NCBI RefSeq assembly: GCF_938074695.1
Contig: NZ_CALJEM010000020.1
Span: 1 to 64,000 of the forward strand
From: an uncultured Thermosynechococcus sp.
GTDB lineage: Bacteria; Cyanobacteriota; Cyanobacteriia; Thermosynechococcales; Thermosynechococcaceae
Length of the DNA stretch: 64,000 bases
Reading direction: 5' to 3'
This document shows positions 11,743 to 20,909 of the stretch, one piece after another. The position numbers were made by a program, and so were the translations under genes. The notes beneath the pieces are model-generated. The model was not told where the DNA came from. It did no database searches and was given only the letters and a program-made list of their open reading frames with translations. Numbering within the stretch: position 1 is the stretch's first letter; every line of letters starts with the position of its first letter.

Positions 11743-11830
11743 TAGGATTCAGTGGTATCCTTTCTCGGTGGAGAATGCGCCCCTGATTCGTTGGTTCCTC
11801 CGCTCTAAGCTGCCAAGGCTCAGATTAGGC
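11713..11830 (-). promoter_or_regulatory. ydaO/yuaA-type (cyclic di-AMP) riboswitch
   Basis: On the minus strand the leader of the transporter contains, in order, the conserved ydaO blocks GAGGAACCAACGAATC, CAGGGGCGCATT, GAATCCTAGCCCGTCAGCTA and ACTTCGT. The 3' block is almost identical to the CCGUCAGCUAACCUCGU core of the Bacillus ydaO aptamer as I remember it. A T8 terminator follows. In studied cases c-di-AMP binding favours termination, so high c-di-AMP would switch the transporter off. I could not draw a convincing P1 stem, and the 5' boundary is approximate. Confidence 0.8.
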
Positions 11831-11842
11831 ACAAGAAGATAA

Positions 11843-11954
11843 ATTGCTACTCAACGTAGCATAGGCCTCTTGAATCCTTCAAGAGAAATTCTTCTATGAC
11901 GTAAATAGAAAACCTTAATGAACGCTTTCCCAGACTGTTGCTCCTTGGTTAAAT
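11843..11954. other. Remainder of the transporter/ribF intergenic region
   Basis: The 11.61-11.95 kb gap is mostly riboswitch leader. The rest presumably holds the divergent promoters of the transporter and ribF, but I see no clear -35/-10 pair. A hairpin-capable repeat, CTCTTGAA...TTCAAGAG (about 11867-11886), lies here. Confidence 0.35.
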
Positions 11955-12902
11955 GTGTCAAAATGTTTCCTGTGTCAATTTAACAGTGGCCTACCCTTGC
12001 AAACTCCTACGGCGATCGCCCTTGGCAATTTTGACGGTGTCCATCGAGGGCATCAAGAGGTGATCCGCACCCTTGTGGCCGCAGCCCCTCCAGAGTGTTC
12101 CCCTTCGGTGATTACTTTTTCACCCCATCCACAGGCGTTTTTCACAGGGGAGAAGCGCCTTCTCCTGACCCCTGAGGCGGAAAAATCTGCGCTCCTAAAG
12201 CAGTATGGCATTGAGCAGGTGATTGTTTTGCCCTTTACCCATGCTTTGGCTCAACTGTCGCCCTTGGAGTTTGTTGAGCAAATTTTGGTGCAGCAGTTGC
12301 AGGCAAAGGTGTTGAGTGTGGGATTTAATTTTGGCTTTGGACGGGGGCGATCGGGCACAGCGGAGGACTTGCGCAGCCTCTGTGCCGCCTTTGGCATTCC
12401 GGTGCACATTGTGCCCCCCTATTGTCGGGGGAGCGATCGCGTGAGTAGCTCGGCGGTGCGGGCAGCCCTCGCAGAGGGGGATGTGGCCTTGGCACGGGAG
12501 CTATTGGGACGCCCCTATGCCTTGACGGGGACGGTCATTCCAGGGGAACAGTTGGGACGCCAGTTGGGGTTCCCCACAGCCAATTTGTCCCTCCCCACTG
12601 AGAAATTATTGCCCCGCCATGGGGTCTATGCCTGCCGCGTAACAGGTGCAGCATTTGCTGGTGAGCAATTGGGGGTGGTAAATATTGGTCTGCGACCCAC
12701 GGTAACAGGCCGGCAGGTGACCACGGAGGTGCATCTGTTGAATTGGCAGGGGAGTCTCTACAATCAAGAAATCACCCTCCACCTGGAGGCCTTTATTCGC
12801 CCAGAGGTGAGATTTCCCAGTTTGGCTGCCCTACGGGCGCAAATTGCTGCCGATTGCCAAGTGGCTGCCGATCTCTTGAAGCAAGTTGTCTCCTATGCGT
12901 GA
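11955..12902 (+). CDS. ribF: Bifunctional riboflavin kinase / FAD synthetase
   Basis: RibF makes FMN and then FAD from riboflavin. The N-terminal adenylyltransferase domain has ALGNFDGVHRGHQ and SSSAVRAALAEGD; the C-terminal kinase domain has LGFPTANL and GVVNIGLRPTV. The 315-residue length is usual. The best start is the GTG at 11955, since no ATG lies before the NFDGVHRGH motif. It overlaps the moxR start by eight bases. Confidence 0.95.
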   Translation: MSKCFLCQFNSGLPLQTPTAIALGNFDGVHRGHQEVIRTLVAAAPPECSPSVITFSPHPQAFFTGEKRLLLTPEAEKSALLKQYGIEQVIVLPFTHALAQLSPLEFVEQILVQQLQAKVLSVGFNFGFGRGRSGTAEDLRSLCAAFGIPVHIVPPYCRGSDRVSSSAVRAALAEGDVALARELLGRPYALTGTVIPGEQLGRQLGFPTANLSLPTEKLLPRHGVYACRVTGAAFAGEQLGVVNIGLRPTVTGRQVTTEVHLLNWQGSLYNQEITLHLEAFIRPEVRFPSLAALRAQIAADCQVAADLLKQVVSYA

Positions 12903-13803
12903 ACCTCTCCGGCGACTGGTAACGAACCTTGGGCAAGTCATGGTGGGCAAAGAAGCCGCCATTGAACTCCTGTTGGTGGGGTTGCTGGCAGGGGGTCACG
13001 TCCTGTTGGAGGATGTGCCGGGGGTGGGGAAAACGCTCTTGGCCAAGGCGTTGGCGCGATCGCTGGGGGGGACCTTTCAGCGCATCCAAGCCACACCTGA
13101 TTTACTGCCCACCGATTTATCGGGCACGAACATCTGGAACCCCAAAACCGCAGAGTTTGAGTTTCGCCCCGGCCCTGTCTTTTGCAATATCCTCCTAGCG
13201 GATGAGATTAACCGTGCCACACCGCGAACCCAATCGGCCCTTCTAGAGGTAATGGAGGAATACCAAGTCACCATTGATGGCGTCACCTACCCCCTACCAC
13301 AGCCCTTTTTTGTGATCGCCACCCAGAACCCCGTGGAGTACCAAGGCACATTTCCCCTGCCCGAAGCCCAGTTAGATCGCTTTGCCCTGTGTTTTAGTTT
13401 GGGCTACCCTAGCGAGGAAGAGGAGCTGCAGATGCTACAACGGGTGCGCGGGGGCTTGGAGGTCAATCAATTGGAGCCTTGCCTGAGCTTGGGGGAAATC
13501 CAACAGTTGCGGCAGCAGGTGCTACAGGTACGGGTGGAACTTCCTTTGCAAAAGTACATTCTTGCCCTTGTGCGGGCGAGCCGTGAGAGCGATCGCATTA
13601 CGCTGGGAGTGAGTCCGCGGGGAACAGTCATGCTCCAGCGAACAGCTCAAGCCTTAGCGTTTCTCAATGGCCGCGACTACGTCCTGCCCGATGATGTGAA
13701 GCAATTGGCCCCCCATGTACTGACCCATCGTCTAATTACAGCAGCGGGGCGCTCAGGTCGTGCCTGTGTAGCAGAACTGTTGGAAACAGTGGCAGTTCCC
13801 TAG
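12895..13803 (+). CDS. MoxR-family AAA+ ATPase
   Basis: The 302-residue protein is a MoxR-type AAA+ ATPase: Walker A GVGKTLLAKAL, Walker B with ADEINRATPRTQSALLEVMEE, and FVIATQNPVEYQGTFPLPEAQLDRF. MoxR proteins act as chaperones that mature or load cofactors into partner complexes, often with DUF58/VWA or DUF4129 proteins. No partner is adjacent; a DUF4350/DUF4129 pair occurs at 40.4-42.2 kb. I chose the ATG at 12895 over an in-frame TTG nine bases earlier. It overlaps ribF by eight bases. Confidence 0.92.
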   Translation: MREPLRRLVTNLGQVMVGKEAAIELLLVGLLAGGHVLLEDVPGVGKTLLAKALARSLGGTFQRIQATPDLLPTDLSGTNIWNPKTAEFEFRPGPVFCNILLADEINRATPRTQSALLEVMEEYQVTIDGVTYPLPQPFFVIATQNPVEYQGTFPLPEAQLDRFALCFSLGYPSEEEELQMLQRVRGGLEVNQLEPCLSLGEIQQLRQQVLQVRVELPLQKYILALVRASRESDRITLGVSPRGTVMLQRTAQALAFLNGRDYVLPDDVKQLAPHVLTHRLITAAGRSGRACVAELLETVAVP

Positions 13804-13863
13804 GGGGAGGTAGCGCGAATGCGGGAGGACGTGGCCATGGATAGCGTGGCTCAAGTTATTAGA

Positions 13864-13935
13864 CTCCCCAGGCTGGATTCGAACCAGCGACCAATCGGTT
13901 AACAGCCGACCGCTCTACCGCTGAGCTACTGAGGA
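13864..13935 (-). tRNA. tRNA-Asn (GTT)
   Basis: The minus strand folds into a 72-nucleotide tRNA: acceptor TCCTCAG/CTGGGGA, D arm GCTC...GC, anticodon stem GTCGG/CCGAT around the loop CTGTTAA (anticodon GTT), and T arm GCTGG TTCGAAT CCAGC. CCA is not encoded. It follows murF in the same direction. Confidence 0.96.
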
Positions 13936-13993
13936 ATATTGACGTTTTTCTAGTGTAGCGTAGTTCACTGCTCTTTGCAAGCCTCGACCCCCC

Positions 13994-15334
13994 TTAAGAC
14001 GGCAGTTTGGGCCAGCGCTGCCGCAGTTCAGTGACTACTCGATCTAGGGCAACGGCATGGGAGGCCTTAAAAAGAAGGCGATCGCCCGCTTGCATTTCCT
14101 TCAATAGGTACTCCACCAATTCTTCGTGGCAAGCAAATTGTTGACTGGGAACATGCCCCGCTCCGCGCGCAAGGGCTGCCCCTTCATTACCTCTATCGAG
14201 GATCAAGAGACCATCGAGGTCTAATTCGGCAATCGTTGCCCCCACCTGCTCATGAAAGGGGAGGGAAAACTCGCCCAGTTCGCGCATAGGGCCGAGAACC
14301 GCCAGATGCCGCCGACCGGGGAGCGATCGCAACAGGTGCAAGGCCGCCACCATGGATTCTAGGCCGGCATTGTAGGTTTCATCCAGCAAGAGAATATCTG
14401 GTTCAAGGAGATAGCGGCCGCCGCGACCACTGGGCAGTTCTAGCATTAACTGGGGAGGCAGACAACTGCTCTCTAGATCCAGAGCTTGCAGTACCCCAAG
14501 GGCGGCCAAAAAGTTGAGGGCATGGTGGGCGCCAGCAAGGGGAACGGTGTAGGTACGTCCATTCACATGCAGGGTTTGGGGGGGTTGGTAGCGTCCCCGC
14601 AGGGTGCCCCCCTCAAGGCCATAGGTAATCGTGCGTCCTGACCAAACCTGCATGGCTGTTGGCAAGAGCAAGGGGCTATCGGCATTGAGCACCGCAGTTC
14701 CCCCCGCGGGCATTTCGGCAAGCAGTTCGCATTTGGCTTGGGCAATGGCCTCGCGCGAACCCAAGCGACCAATATGCGCCGTGCCAACATTGGTAATTAC
14801 GGCAACATCGGGCTGGGCAATCCGGCTCAAGAGGGCAATTTCGCCGCGGGCACGCATCCCCATTTCAATCACGGCAAATTGGTGATGGGGTTCCAGTTGC
14901 AGGAGGGTCTTAGGAACGCCAATCTCGTTGTTGAAGTTGGCTGTGGTTTTGTGAACAGCACCGTAGTGACTGAGGACAGCAGCAATCATTTCCTTGGTGG
15001 TGGTTTTGCCCACCGAGCCAGTAACTGCAATGACTTTGGCTGAACATTGCTGCCGCCACCACTGCCCCAAGCGCTGATAGGCCCATAGGGTATCCGGCAC
15101 CCGAAGCTGCGGCAAAGGAGAAGACACTGCTGTCTCGACAATCAGGGCGATCGCCCCCGCTGCAGCCGCTTGCTCCACGAATTGATGGCCATCAAAGGTT
15201 GCCCCCCGCAGGGCAACAAATAGATTTCCTGCGGCAATCTGGCGGGAGTCAGTGCTGACCCCCGTAATGGGTACCTCTGGCGAGGCAGTTTCTACCCCTA
15301 ACGCATGGGCGATCGCCCCCAGGGTCGTGTTCAC
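13994..15334 (-). CDS. murF: UDP-N-acetylmuramoyl-tripeptide--D-Ala-D-Ala ligase
   Basis: MurF adds D-Ala-D-Ala to the peptidoglycan precursor in the cytoplasm. The 446-residue protein has the Mur ligase P-loop [13 protein letters not shown], the ATFDGHQFV segment of the N-terminal domain, and [21 protein letters not shown] in the C-terminal domain. Its start overlaps the serS stop by four bases, so serS-murF is an operon, perhaps running on into tRNA-Asn. Confidence 0.95.
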   Translation of the reverse strand: MNTTLGAIAHALGVETASPEVPITGVSTDSRQIAAGNLFVALRGATFDGHQFVEQAAAAGAIALIVETAVSSPLPQLRVPDTLWAYQRLGQWWRQQCSAKVIAVTGSVGKTTTKEMIAAVLSHYGAVHKTTANFNNEIGVPKTLLQLEPHHQFAVIEMGMRARGEIALLSRIAQPDVAVITNVGTAHIGRLGSREAIAQAKCELLAEMPAGGTAVLNADSPLLLPTAMQVWSGRTITYGLEGGTLRGRYQPPQTLHVNGRTYTVPLAGAHHALNFLAALGVLQALDLESSCLPPQLMLELPSGRGGRYLLEPDILLLDETYNAGLESMVAALHLLRSLPGRRHLAVLGPMRELGEFSLPFHEQVGATIAELDLDGLLILDRGNEGAALARGAGHVPSQQFACHEELVEYLLKEMQAGDRLLFKASHAVALDRVVTELRQRWPKLPS

Positions 15335-16623
15335 GAGGCTGCCCTGCCAATGTGACTACATTTCAAGTAAGGTTGTAGTACCTCCGGTACCCGCACCGTG
15401 CCATCCGCCTGTTGGTAGTTTTCCAGAATGGCCGCCATCGTCCGTCCAACGGCTAAACCAGACCCATTGAGCGTGTGCACAAACTGGGTTCCCTTTTGCT
15501 TGGCTCCCTTAAAGCGAATCTTGGCTCGACGGGCTTGGAAATCCCCAAAATTAGAGCAACTGGAAATTTCGCGGTAGCAGCCCGCTGCGGGCAGCCACAC
15601 TTCCAAGTCGTAGCACTTCATGGCAGCAAATCCCAGATCTCCGGTGCACAGTTCAACCACCCGATAGGGCAGTTTCAGGGCTTGGAGAATGAACTCTGCA
15701 TCGGCCACAAGGGCTTCATGTTCCGCAGCGGAAGTTTCCGGATGAACAAACTTAACCAACTCAACTTTATTGAATTGGTGCAGGCGAATGAGACCGCGGG
15801 TATCCTTGCCGTAGCTGCCCGCTTCGCGCCGAAAACAGGGGGTGTAGGCACAGTGGTAAATGGGCAGTTGCTCGGCGGCTAAAATTTCCTCCCGATAGAG
15901 ATTCGTTAGCGGCACTTCCGCCGTTGGAATCAACCAGAGATCATCATCGGCACAGCGAAAGCTCTCCTCAGCAAATTTGGGGAGTTGCCCCGTTGCGGTT
16001 AGCGAGGCGGTATTCACCAACAGGGGCGGCAACACTTCCACATAGCCGCGCTCGCGGTGGGTATCGAGCATGAACTGGATCAAGGCCCGCTCCAGGGCAG
16101 CCCCCATGCCCCAGAGGGTAACAAAGCGGCTTTGGGCGACTTTTACCGATCGCTCCACCTCCCAGAGTCCCAGTTGAGTGGCAATGTCCCAATGGGGCTG
16201 GCACGGCTGAGTTGGTTTATATTCATCCCCCCAACGGCGCACCTCCACGTTTTCGGTTTCATCGCGGCCAATGGGAGTTGTTTCGCTGGGAAGGTTGGGA
16301 ATTGTCAGCAGCAGGCGCTCTAGTTCCTCCTTGAGCTGCCGTTCTTGGGGTTCGAGATCACTGAGCTGCTGCTTGAGATCGTTGGCCTCGGTCTTTAGAG
16401 CTTGGATTTCGGGGTCAGTGGGGGGAACACCGGACTTAATTTTTCTGCCGACAAGGGCACCAATTTCGTTACTGCGGGCCTGGAGGCGCGATCGCTGTTG
16501 TTCCAACTGTCGCTGTTGCGCATCCAATTCTAAAATGCGCTCAAGGTCAAAGTCACCGCCGCGCCGCCGCAGGCGATCGCCAAAGGCTTGGGGGTTTTCT
16601 CGCAGTTGTTTTAGATCAATCAC
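15331..16623 (-). CDS. serS: Seryl-tRNA synthetase
   Basis: SerS charges tRNA-Ser. The 430-residue protein shows the N-terminal coiled-coil arm ([20 protein letters not shown] and onward to about residue 105) and the class II core: motif 2 [23 protein letters not shown] and motif 3 [18 protein letters not shown]. The length is standard. It is the first gene of a leftward operon with murF, with which it overlaps by four bases. Confidence 0.97.
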   Translation of the reverse strand: MIDLKQLRENPQAFGDRLRRRGGDFDLERILELDAQQRQLEQQRSRLQARSNEIGALVGRKIKSGVPPTDPEIQALKTEANDLKQQLSDLEPQERQLKEELERLLLTIPNLPSETTPIGRDETENVEVRRWGDEYKPTQPCQPHWDIATQLGLWEVERSVKVAQSRFVTLWGMGAALERALIQFMLDTHRERGYVEVLPPLLVNTASLTATGQLPKFAEESFRCADDDLWLIPTAEVPLTNLYREEILAAEQLPIYHCAYTPCFRREAGSYGKDTRGLIRLHQFNKVELVKFVHPETSAAEHEALVADAEFILQALKLPYRVVELCTGDLGFAAMKCYDLEVWLPAAGCYREISSCSNFGDFQARRAKIRFKGAKQKGTQFVHTLNGSGLAVGRTMAAILENYQQADGTVRVPEVLQPYLKCSHIGRAAS

Positions 16624-16818
16624 AGGTGACGAAACCTAGTGCAAACCGCATTGATCCTATCACCAAGGAAGGAGATTGATTCTAGGGACTGCCTTGCCGT
16701 TGTTTGTCATCCAACCCGCTAAAGTTCGTCTATCCACCATCGAGATTTTGATATTGGTGGCGTCAACAAGGGGTCACCGTCCTCTAAAATGAGGGATGTA
16801 TTAAGCGGTGTTAGCAAT

Positions 16819-17304
16819 ATGAGTGTCATTAGTCAGGTTCTTCTTAAAGCGGATGATGAATTACGCTACCCCACCACGGGCGAACTACAGACGATTATTG
16901 ACTTTTTCCGAACGGGTGAGCAACGTCTCCGCATTGCCACAACACTGGCCGAAAATGAGAAACGTATTGTTGAGCAAGCCAGTAAACAACTGTGGCAGAA
17001 GCGGCCTGACTTCATCTCACCGGGGGGGAATGCCTACGGTCAGAAACAGCGTGCCCTCTGTCTGCGCGACTATAGCTGGTATATGCGCCTGATTACCTAT
17101 GGCATCCTTGCGGGTGACAAAGACCCCATTGAGCGCACGGGCATTATTGGTGTACGGGAAATGTACAACTCCCTGGGCGTGCCAATGGCTGGCATGGCAG
17201 AAGCAATCCGTTGCCTGAAGGAGGCCTCCTTGGCACTGCTGAGCACCGAAGATGCCGAAGTTGCTGCTCCCTATTTTGATTACATTATTCAGGAAATGTC
17301 CTAG
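16819..17304 (+). CDS. apcD: Allophycocyanin alpha-B chain
   Basis: ApcD is a terminal emitter of the phycobilisome core and passes energy mainly towards photosystem I. The 161-residue globin-like protein starts [18 protein letters not shown] and has the phycocyanobilin-binding cysteine in [15 protein letters not shown], with the asparagine and aspartate contacts of the family. An in-frame ATG ten codons upstream exists (16789), but the family length fits the ATG at 16819. It stands alone, away from the apcABC operon, as in other cyanobacteria. A TAAAAT (16785-16790) lies upstream. Confidence 0.96.
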   Translation: MSVISQVLLKADDELRYPTTGELQTIIDFFRTGEQRLRIATTLAENEKRIVEQASKQLWQKRPDFISPGGNAYGQKQRALCLRDYSWYMRLITYGILAGDKDPIERTGIIGVREMYNSLGVPMAGMAEAIRCLKEASLALLSTEDAEVAAPYFDYIIQEMS

Positions 17305-17370
17305 GACAAGGGGCAACACCACGCCCAGTGGCCGCTTGTTTGAACCCCTAAGGGGGCAAGGCCACCCTCT

Positions 17371-18726
17371 ATGAAACAGCCCCTCGAAGTCGTCATTTTG
17401 AGTAATGGCCCCGGTGAACTGGCCACGTGGGTCTATCCCTTTGTGACGGCGCTGCGGCAACAGGTCAAACAAGGCATCCGAGTCTCAGTGGTGATGGTTC
17501 CCTGTCCCCATGCCAGTGGTCAGGAGGCGGAGATTGCCCGCCGCTATCCAGGGGTAGATCGCGTGCTGCCGGCCACAGAGTTTTGGCACCTTGTGCGCAC
17601 AAAGACCACTCGCAGCAAATGGGATTGGTTTCCCCAAGGGGTTGTGGTCTTTTTGGGAGGCGATCAACTGTTTGCAGTCCTGCTGGCCAAGCGGCTAGGC
17701 TATCGCTGTGTGCTCTACTGTGAGTGGCAGGCACGTTGGCAAAGGTGGGTAGATGGCATTGGGCTGCGCCGTCCTTTACCCATGGGCAAAACCAGCGCCA
17801 AGGTGGCGGTGGTGGGAGATCTGATGACCGATGTGCAAGCCCTTGCCCTCGATTCTTTGCCTGATGTACGCCAGCAGTTAGGCCTTGCCCCAGAGGCTCC
17901 CCTTGTGGGTCTGATGGTCGGTTCCAAGCCCAATAAACTTAAGTTGGGGGTACCCCTTTGCCTGGCGATCGCCGACCATTTAGCTGCCGCCCATCCCCCG
18001 ATTTCCTGTGTGATTCCCGTGGCACCCACCCTGACGCTCAACACCCTTAGCGGTTACGCCGATCCCCACTTTAACTCGGAACTCAAGCACGTTGAGGGCA
18101 CCACTGCCACACTCATCCAACCCAAGGAAGGGTTGCCCTATTTGGAGACGCCAAGGGGAACGAAAATCTATCTCTGGCAGCAGCTACCCAACTATCCTCT
18201 CCTACGGCAACTTGCTCTCTGTGTCACTACCGTTGGCGCCAATACCGCAGAACTTGCCGCCTTGAATGTGCCGATGATTGTTCTGTTGCCTGCTCAACAG
18301 TTACGGGTACGGCGAGCACACCCTTGGGATGGCTTAGCGGGCTTACTGGTGGGCTTGCCGGCGATCGGACGGCAGTGGACGGCGCTGGTCTTTTGGGCAC
18401 TCGTCGCCAAAGGATTGGGCTGGCGGCGCTTTTGGCAGTTGTGGCGATCGCCCCAAATAGATTGGGCCTTGGTAAAACAGGGGCTTGGCTACAAGGCGTG
18501 GCCGAATATCTGGGCGGGCAGAGAAATTGTACCGGAGCTGGTGGGTCCCATTGAGCCGGCGGCGGTGGCGGATTACATTAAGTATCTTCTGAATCACCCT
18601 CAGGAATTGAGTCAGATGCGGCAGGACTTGCAGGCGCAGGTGGGTGCGGCGGGGGCGGCGGCAAAACTGGTGGATTTGACGCTTCAGGTGGCGGGTTGGG
18701 CTGCCAGCGATCCAGAATGTCCTTGA
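17371..18726 (+). CDS. LpxB-related conserved protein (cyanobacterial TIGR03492 type)
   Basis: The 451-residue protein resembles lipid-A-disaccharide synthase, a GT-B glycosyltransferase, and belongs to the LpxB-related family typical of cyanobacteria. Visible signatures are LSNGPGELATWVYPFV at the start, KVAVVGDLMTDV, and the C-terminal donor-site region TTVGANTAELAALNVPMIVLLP. The real sugar donor and acceptor are unknown, since many of these organisms do not make classical lipid A. Its last 149 bases are also read on the other strand as the tail of the AI-2E permease. Confidence 0.8.
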   Translation: MKQPLEVVILSNGPGELATWVYPFVTALRQQVKQGIRVSVVMVPCPHASGQEAEIARRYPGVDRVLPATEFWHLVRTKTTRSKWDWFPQGVVVFLGGDQLFAVLLAKRLGYRCVLYCEWQARWQRWVDGIGLRRPLPMGKTSAKVAVVGDLMTDVQALALDSLPDVRQQLGLAPEAPLVGLMVGSKPNKLKLGVPLCLAIADHLAAAHPPISCVIPVAPTLTLNTLSGYADPHFNSELKHVEGTTATLIQPKEGLPYLETPRGTKIYLWQQLPNYPLLRQLALCVTTVGANTAELAALNVPMIVLLPAQQLRVRRAHPWDGLAGLLVGLPAIGRQWTALVFWALVAKGLGWRRFWQLWRSPQIDWALVKQGLGYKAWPNIWAGREIVPELVGPIEPAAVADYIKYLLNHPQELSQMRQDLQAQVGAAGAAAKLVDLTLQVAGWAASDPECP

Positions 18727-19717
18727 GCACAATTTCCGTAAACCAAATCTGACCCACAATCACCAAGGGCAGCGCCAACAGCAATCCTAAAAAGCCGAAG
18801 AAAATCGCAAACACAATTTGCGAAACGAGGGTGACCGCCGGTAGTAGCGCCACCTGTTTGGCCATGACGACGGGTACCAGTAGGTACTGCTCCAACTGTT
18901 GAATGACAATGTAGGCAATCAGCACCGCCACTGCTCGCCAAGGGTTGTCAATAAAAGCAATGATCATCGGTGGAATCACACTCAAAGCAGGGCCAATATT
19001 GGGAATTGCCTCCAGAAGACCCGCCAAAAAGGCATTGGCCAAGACCAACCGTACCCCCAGCAGAGCAAGAACAATGCCGCTGACTACGCCGATTACGAGC
19101 ATATTCAGGCCTGTGCCCGCCAGCCACGCCAAGAGTGCCTGTTCACTTTCAGTGAGAATGGTGTCAATGCGAGACCGATAAAAAGCTGGAAACAGGCGAA
19201 TAAAACCGCGGCGGTAGGGCTGGGGATCAATCACGAGCATCACCGTCAGCACCAAGACCAGCAGCGTATTCAGTAAGACCGCCAGTGTATTGGAAAAGAG
19301 GGCAAAGAAGTTATTGAAAATTTGCTCAAGGAACGGCTCTAATTGGGTAATTAGCCGATTAATTACAGGAGTGTCATCAAAGCCGCTACTTGGTAAAAGG
19401 TAAGCAATCTCATCAAGCCATGCCTCCAGTCGCTCCAGACCTTTGGGAATCAATACCCCCAGTTGCTGCGCTTCTTGCAAAAAGGGGGGAATAATCATCC
19501 AAAAGAAGCCAAGGATGATCAGGAAAGTCAAGCTAATACTGATGGCGATCGCCCGTCCCCGTTGCAGTCCCCAGCTTTGGAGCCGCAGTTGTAGCCAGTT
19601 GAGGGCCGTTGCCAAGACCACCGCTAAGAAGACTAAAAGCAACACTTGGCGAATCTCCCAGAGGATGTAGAGACACACCCCCAAAACCAATAGCCCAATC
19701 CACTGCCCAAACGTCAC
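18578..19717 (-). CDS. AI-2E family (PerM-like) permease with proline-rich tail
   Basis: The 379-residue membrane protein has about eight hydrophobic segments and the family signatures LEAIPNIGPALSVIPPMIIAFID and LPAVTLVSQIVFAIFFGFLGLLLALP. These proteins export small molecules or ions; the substrate is not predictable. The start is GTG. The last ~40 residues are rich in proline and acid (NPPVLPPPPPHPPAPASPAA) and are encoded entirely antisense to the LpxB-related gene, over 149 bases. This tail is probably cytoplasmic and not part of the conserved fold. Confidence 0.88.
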   Translation of the reverse strand: MTFGQWIGLLVLGVCLYILWEIRQVLLLVFLAVVLATALNWLQLRLQSWGLQRGRAIAISISLTFLIILGFFWMIIPPFLQEAQQLGVLIPKGLERLEAWLDEIAYLLPSSGFDDTPVINRLITQLEPFLEQIFNNFFALFSNTLAVLLNTLLVLVLTVMLVIDPQPYRRGFIRLFPAFYRSRIDTILTESEQALLAWLAGTGLNMLVIGVVSGIVLALLGVRLVLANAFLAGLLEAIPNIGPALSVIPPMIIAFIDNPWRAVAVLIAYIVIQQLEQYLLVPVVMAKQVALLPAVTLVSQIVFAIFFGFLGLLLALPLVIVGQIWFTEIVLKDILDRWQPNPPPEASNPPVLPPPPPHPPAPASPAASDSIPEGDSEDT

Positions 19718-19805
19718 CGTTTTGCGTCCAATCCCGACCTCAACTCCCTATTAGAATAGGATTAGAGTAGGTTTTGAAGCCCTCTCCGCCCAACCCCCGA
19801 CTTGG

Positions 19806-20900
19806 CTAGAGGAGAAAGACGGTATTGTTGTCGCGGAGCTGGGGATACTCCGCTGGGGGTCTGTGATTGAACTGGGCAAAGTAGGCGGCCAAGGGTTCCG
19901 GTAGGGTCGGTAGCGTGACTTGGGTATCTCCCTTGGCAATTTCCGGCCAGAGGAACGAGAGAGCTTGGGCGAGGGGCTTGGCCTCAGCTTCCGATAAATT
20001 AAAAGGCGGCAAGGTAAGAAAGCGCACCATAAACCCCACACCGCGCTGAAGCATCCATTCCCGCGAGAGATCACTCAAGGTGGGGTAGGCACTGAGGGAC
20101 TCAATGCGGTAGGATTCCACATCCACTTGCCACCCCCCCTGGGGGCGTTCCTGCAGAATGAGCCGACGATAGGGATGGGGATAGCTCACCAGCGAACCGG
20201 TCGTTAGGTCAAACAGACCCCCCTCATAGGCAATGTCTTGAACATGGAGATGTCCGGTTAAGACCAATGACACCCCTGCCGATCGCAATAGGTTCAATAG
20301 CTCTGCCCGATTCTCCAAGAGGTAGCGCTGCCCCATCGGACTTTGGCTTTGCTGTGGCCAATGCTCAAGGACATTGTGGTGAATCATCACAAGGCGCAGC
20401 CCAGAAAAGGGTTCTGCCAATAGAGCCGCCAACCATGCTAGTTGTCCTTGATCAACTGCTCCCACCTGCTGACCCGTTGAGCTAAATTGGTTGGAATTTA
20501 GGGCAATCAGTTGCAGATTGTCTGCGAGCAGGGTTTGATAGTAATGCTTGAGGCTCTTGCCATAGCCAGCGTGGGCATACCACTGGGGAAACTCAGCCCA
20601 GCCAATACGGTTGTTATCCCCTAGAGCAAGAGGCACATCGTGATTTCCCGGAATGACATAGCAGGGAATGGGCAGGGTTTGCAGATAGGTACTGAGCCAG
20701 CAATGGTTTGCCCGCTCGCCATCCCGTGTCAGATCGCCGGGAATCAGGAGGGCATCAATTCCCAGCCCTAGGAGATGGGCAACGGCGGCTTCAAAGGCAG
20801 GGATACTGATTTCGTAGAGAAAAATAGGGGGAGAATCTGTCGGAATAGTCGCCGGCAGGGCAATGTGGGGATCACTGATAATTCCGAGTCGCACCGCCAT
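19806..20900 (-). CDS. Calcineurin-like metallophosphoesterase
   Basis: The 364-residue protein has the full metal-binding set of the family: SDPHIAL (DxH), PGDLTRDGE (GDxxxxG), PGNHDVPL (GNHD), and TGHLHVQD (GHxH). This places it near CpdA/Icc-type cyclic nucleotide phosphodiesterases, but the substrate is unproven. It is the third leftward gene after prs and purH, with a nine-base gap to purH. Confidence 0.9.
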   Translation of the reverse strand: MAVRLGIISDPHIALPATIPTDSPPIFLYEISIPAFEAAVAHLLGLGIDALLIPGDLTRDGERANHCWLSTYLQTLPIPCYVIPGNHDVPLALGDNNRIGWAEFPQWYAHAGYGKSLKHYYQTLLADNLQLIALNSNQFSSTGQQVGAVDQGQLAWLAALLAEPFSGLRLVMIHHNVLEHWPQQSQSPMGQRYLLENRAELLNLLRSAGVSLVLTGHLHVQDIAYEGGLFDLTTGSLVSYPHPYRRLILQERPQGGWQVDVESYRIESLSAYPTLSDLSREWMLQRGVGFMVRFLTLPPFNLSEAEAKPLAQALSFLWPEIAKGDTQVTLPTLPEPLAAYFAQFNHRPPAEYPQLRDNNTVFLL

Positions 20901-20909
20901 CGCTATTTC

